Source of the DNA: Candidatus Portnoyibacteriota bacterium
GTDB lineage: Bacteria; Patescibacteriota; Minisyncoccia; Portnoybacterales; GWB1-42-6
Length of the DNA: 32,045 nucleotides
Direction: 5' to 3'
Assembly (NCBI GenBank): GCA_016208745.1
Contig: JACQXN010000012.1
Span: 6,681 to 38,725, forward strand
Shown: positions 29,538-32,045 of the stretch, one piece after another
Numbering within the stretch: the first letter of the stretch is position 1
How the letters are laid out: the number at the start of each line of letters is the position of its first letter
The notes under the pieces: model-generated
The model's input: the letters and a program-made list of their open reading frames with translations, nothing else
Databases searched by the model: none
What the model was told of the DNA's origin: nothing
Made by a program: the position numbers and the translations under genes

Positions 29538-30731
29538 ATGGCAGAGAAATTTGAGCGCACAAAACCCCATTTAAATGTGGGAACCATTGGTCACGTTGAC
29601 CATGGCAAAACAACTTTAACAGCTGCAATGCTGCATGTTTTAAGTTTGGCCGGCCTTAAGGCAACAGAGCGGAGCGTTGATCAAATTGACTCAGCTCCAG
29701 AAGAAAAGGCTCGTGGGATAACGATTGCCACTTGTCATGTTGAATACGAAACAGCCAGTCGTCATTATGCTCACATTGATTGCCCGGGGCACGCCGATTA
29801 TATTAAAAACATGATTACTGGTGCCGCTCAAATGGATGGCGCGATTTTAGTAGTGGCCGCCACTGATGGCGCGATGCCTCAAACAAGAGAGCATATTTTG
29901 CTTGCCAGACAGGTTGGCGTGCCGGCAATTGTCGTGTTTTTAAACAAAGTTGACCAAGTTGACGATCCTGAACTCGTTGATTTAGTTGAGCAGGAAATCA
30001 GAGAACTTTTAACCAAATACGAATTTCCTGGCGATAAAACTCCTATTATTCGCGGCTCGGCGCTTAAAGCTCTTAGCGCAAAATCAGCTGATGAAGAAGC
30101 GGCCAAACCGATTATGGAATTGGCTAAGGCATTGGATGAATTTATTCCAGAGCCGGCCAGAAATACAGATCAGCCTTTGTTGATGCCAATTGAAGACATC
30201 TTTTCTATTGAGGGTCGCGGCACAGTTGTCACAGGGAGAATTGAGAGAGGTATCGTGAAAGTTAATGATGAGATAGAAGTCGTTGGGCTAAAACCAACTC
30301 AAAAAACTGTGGTCACCGGCATTGAAATGTTTAATAAATCATTAGACGAAGGAAGAGCTGGTGATAACGCAGGCATTTTACTGCGCGGTTTGAAAAAAGA
30401 GGATGTTGAAAGAGGTCAGGTTATTGCTAAACCCGGCTCTATCACTCCGCATACTGAATTTGATGGTGAAATATATATTCTAACCAAAGAAGAAGGCGGC
30501 AGACATACGCCATTCTTTAAGGGTTATAAGCCCCAGTTTTATGTCAGAACAACCGATGTAACCGGCGAAGTTGAATTGCCCGAAGGCACAGAAATGGTTA
30601 TGCCCGGCGACACAGTGAATTTAAAGGTCAAATTAATCGGGCCCGTGGCCATGGAAGAAAAAATGCGCTTCGCTATCAGAGAAGGCGGGCATACTGTTGG
30701 CGCTGGCGTTGTTACCAAAGTCATTAAATAA
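29538..30731 (+). CDS. tuf: Elongation factor Tu
   Basis: The 397-residue GTPase delivers aminoacyl-tRNA to the ribosome. G1 is '[17 protein letters not shown]', the switch has '[13 protein letters not shown]', G3 is '[12 protein letters not shown]' and G4 is '[10 protein letters not shown]'. Domain II has '[17 protein letters not shown]' and domain III ends '[17 protein letters not shown]'. The length is standard. Confidence 0.98.
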   Translation: MAEKFERTKPHLNVGTIGHVDHGKTTLTAAMLHVLSLAGLKATERSVDQIDSAPEEKARGITIATCHVEYETASRHYAHIDCPGHADYIKNMITGAAQMDGAILVVAATDGAMPQTREHILLARQVGVPAIVVFLNKVDQVDDPELVDLVEQEIRELLTKYEFPGDKTPIIRGSALKALSAKSADEEAAKPIMELAKALDEFIPEPARNTDQPLLMPIEDIFSIEGRGTVVTGRIERGIVKVNDEIEVVGLKPTQKTVVTGIEMFNKSLDEGRAGDNAGILLRGLKKEDVERGQVIAKPGSITPHTEFDGEIYILTKEEGGRHTPFFKGYKPQFYVRTTDVTGEVELPEGTEMVMPGDTVNLKVKLIGPVAMEEKMRFAIREGGHTVGAGVVTKVIK

Positions 30732-30757
30732 CATAATTTTTTAGGTTCTTTTCAACA

Positions 30758-31105
30758 ATGCCGTCAACAACCAAAAAGAAAGAAAAAGCAGAAGAAGAAA
30801 TTAAGCAGAAGATCCGTATTAAAATCCGGGCCTATGATCACAAAGTTATTGATCAGTCTGTCCGGCAGATTGTGGATACGGTTTTGCGATACGGAGCCAG
30901 CATTTCAGGTCCGGTGCCCTTGCCGACCGAGATTCATAAATATACGGTTAATCGTTCTACCTTTGTCCATAAGGACGCCAGAGAGCAATATGAAATGCGG
31001 ATGCATAAACGTCTGATTGATATCTTAAACCCCAACCCCAAAGTGATTGATGCCTTGATGAATTTGAATTTGCCGGCCGGGGTTGATATTGAAATCAAAA
31101 TGTAG
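30758..31105 (+). CDS. rpsJ: 30S ribosomal protein S10
   Basis: The 115-residue product has '[25 protein letters not shown]' and '[39 protein letters not shown]', typical of S10/NusE. A Lys/Glu-rich N-terminal extension of about 15 residues precedes the core. It lies 27 bp after tuf and begins the S10 operon order continued by rplC. Confidence 0.97.
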   Translation: MPSTTKKKEKAEEEIKQKIRIKIRAYDHKVIDQSVRQIVDTVLRYGASISGPVPLPTEIHKYTVNRSTFVHKDAREQYEMRMHKRLIDILNPNPKVIDALMNLNLPAGVDIEIKM

Positions 31106-31148
31106 CATGCGAATGGCGTAAATTCACACGAATACGCCCATGCGAATA
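31105..31148. repeat. CGAATGGCGTA dispersed repeat, copy C
   Basis: It reads GCATGCGAATGGCGTAAATT, then CACACGAATACGCCCATGCG, then AATA. It is a shorter variant of copies A and B with GGCGTA/TACGCC arms and GCAT/ATGC outside them. Confidence 0.7.
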
Positions 31149-31163
31149 GAAAATATGTTTCTT

Positions 31164-31210
31164 TTGGCGGTCTTATTTTTTGCAGGTTGCGCAAAAAATA
31201 AGACCGCCAA
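31164..31210 (+). promoter_or_regulatory. Perfect 20-bp hairpin between rpsJ and rplC
   Basis: 31164-31183 (TTGGCGGTCTTA and on) and 31191-31210 are exact inverted copies with a 7-nt loop AGGTTGC. No T run follows. It is a candidate RNA control or processing site. Confidence 0.65.
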
Positions 31211-31276
31211 GGTTACAACAATCAATCCCAATTTATTATTCTTTTTAACCTATAACACTTGTGTCGGATAGTTCAG

Positions 31277-31303
31277 AAAAACTCGGGCTAGACCTGAGTT
31301 TTT
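31277..31303 (+). terminator. Terminator-like hairpin in the rplC leader
   Basis: AAAAACTCGGG and CCTGAGTTTTT pair with one wobble around loop CTAGA. It lies 19 bp before the rplC ATG, so it may be an attenuator. Confidence 0.6.
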
Positions 31304-31321
31304 ATTTGGAAAATTTAAGTT

Positions 31322-31933
31322 ATGAAGTTTATCTTGGCCAAAAAAATAGGAATGTCGCAGATTTTTGACGAGCAGGGGAATGTTGTGCCCGTGACGCTTG
31401 TTGAGGCTGGGCCATGCGTGGTCACGCAAGTTAAAACAAAAGACAGCAAGGATGGATATGATGCGGTTCAGATTGCTTTTGGAAGTAAAAAAAGAACGAA
31501 TAAACCGCAAGCCGGACATCAAAAAAAAGCCAATATTGATAAAGCAAAATGGCTGAGAGAATTTAGAGTGGAGAATCTAGAAGTTAAATTAGGTGATCAA
31601 GTAAAAGCCGATGTTTTTAAAGAAGGGGATTTTGTGAAGGTGAGCGGATTAACAATCGGCCGCGGGTTTTCCGGAGTTGTTAAGCGCCATAATTTCGGCG
31701 GCGGGCCAAAATCGCACGGCCAGAAACACGGCTTGCGCGCGCCCGGTTCAATCGGCGCCACCTTTCCCGAAAGAGTTCCCAAAGGCCGCAAAATGGCTGG
31801 CCGCTACGGCGGAGAGAGAGTGACGGTTAGAGGCTTAAAAATAGCGAAAGTAGATTTGGAAAATAATATAATTGCAATTAGGGGAGCCGTGCCTGGAAAA
31901 CGAGGGACGTTGTTGGAAATACAGAGCGTGTAG
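31322..31933 (+). CDS. rplC: 50S ribosomal protein L3
   Basis: The 203-residue product starts MKFILAKKIGMSQIFDEQGN and contains 'VTLVEAGPCVVTQVKTKD', 'GRGFSGVVKRHNFGGGPKSHG' and 'RYGGERVTVRGLKI', typical of L3. The length is normal and the gene is complete in the window. It follows rpsJ as in the S10 operon, but across a 216-bp structured spacer. Confidence 0.97.
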   Translation: MKFILAKKIGMSQIFDEQGNVVPVTLVEAGPCVVTQVKTKDSKDGYDAVQIAFGSKKRTNKPQAGHQKKANIDKAKWLREFRVENLEVKLGDQVKADVFKEGDFVKVSGLTIGRGFSGVVKRHNFGGGPKSHGQKHGLRAPGSIGATFPERVPKGRKMAGRYGGERVTVRGLKIAKVDLENNIIAIRGAVPGKRGTLLEIQSV

Positions 31934-31936
31934 AAT

Positions 31937-32019
31937 ACTGCGAAATACGAAAGGGTACGAATATGCGAAATTCCAAAAAAACATTTTTCGTACTTTCGTA
32001 TGATTTCGTATTTCGTAGT
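31937..32019. repeat. Long imperfect inverted repeat after rplC
   Basis: ACTGCGAAATACGAAA on the left matches the complement of TTTCGTATTTCGTAGT on the right. Together the arms span about 35 positions with a few mismatches and share the unit TACGAAA. It resembles an intergenic palindromic repeat; terminator function is possible. Confidence 0.5.
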
Positions 32020-32045
32020 TAAAATAAAAAACGCCATCGCGGTTT

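Overview
The window looks like a chromosomal segment of a Patescibacteria (CPR, Parcubacteria-like) bacterium carrying a phage-derived integrated element. This is inferred from short AT-leaning genes, housekeeping genes mostly without Shine-Dalgarno sequences, the rpsL-rpsG-fusA-tuf-rpsJ-rplC order with long structured spacers, a Phd-like small gene between fusA and tuf, and a ComEC of the 'YNITII' type. TGA is used as a stop (e.g. 7344, 16697), so the Gracilibacteria/SR1 code does not apply.

Region 1 (1 to ~13020) is a mobile element whose left end lies outside the window. It holds the 3' end of a sigma-70-like gene, a DUF5659-like protein, a zinc-ribbon protein, a Prim-Pol primase, a RepA-type ATPase followed by an iteron/hairpin region that resembles an origin, a TerS-like protein and a large terminase. 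These are followed by a scaffold-like acidic protein and several small proteins. A minus-strand, lysogeny-like operon encodes an excisionase-type HTH, a HEPN-motif protein, a membrane coiled-coil protein and a frameshifted collagen-like protein. Last come a structured RNA, a 36-aa membrane peptide, a small serine recombinase and a large serine recombinase. No portal, capsid, tail or lysis gene is recognisable in these 13 kb. The element may be a phage satellite, a reduced prophage, or a phage whose structural genes lie to the left.

Region 2 (13021 to ~24520) is chromosomal. The recombinase gene ends 9 bp before a comEC that lacks its 5' part, which suggests integration into the competence gene. 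Then follow the ComEC-type metallo-beta-lactamase gene, ndk, a small membrane protein, an OmpR-type regulator convergent with a MASE3/PAS histidine kinase, and a PAS-GGDEF protein. A probable 6S RNA comes next, then a cluster of seven small, mostly unrecognised proteins with strong Shine-Dalgarno sites and an attenuator-like leader. The region closes with tRNA-Pro(GGG), a trypsin-like protease, a 58-aa protein and rpmB.

Region 3 (~24520 to end) holds a site-2-protease-family gene and the str/S10 ribosomal segment: rpsL, rpsG, fusA, a Phd-like gene, tuf, rpsJ and rplC. Its spacers contain promoters, terminator-like hairpins and two families of dispersed repeats.

All calls come from reading the sequence and its translations. 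No database search was run.
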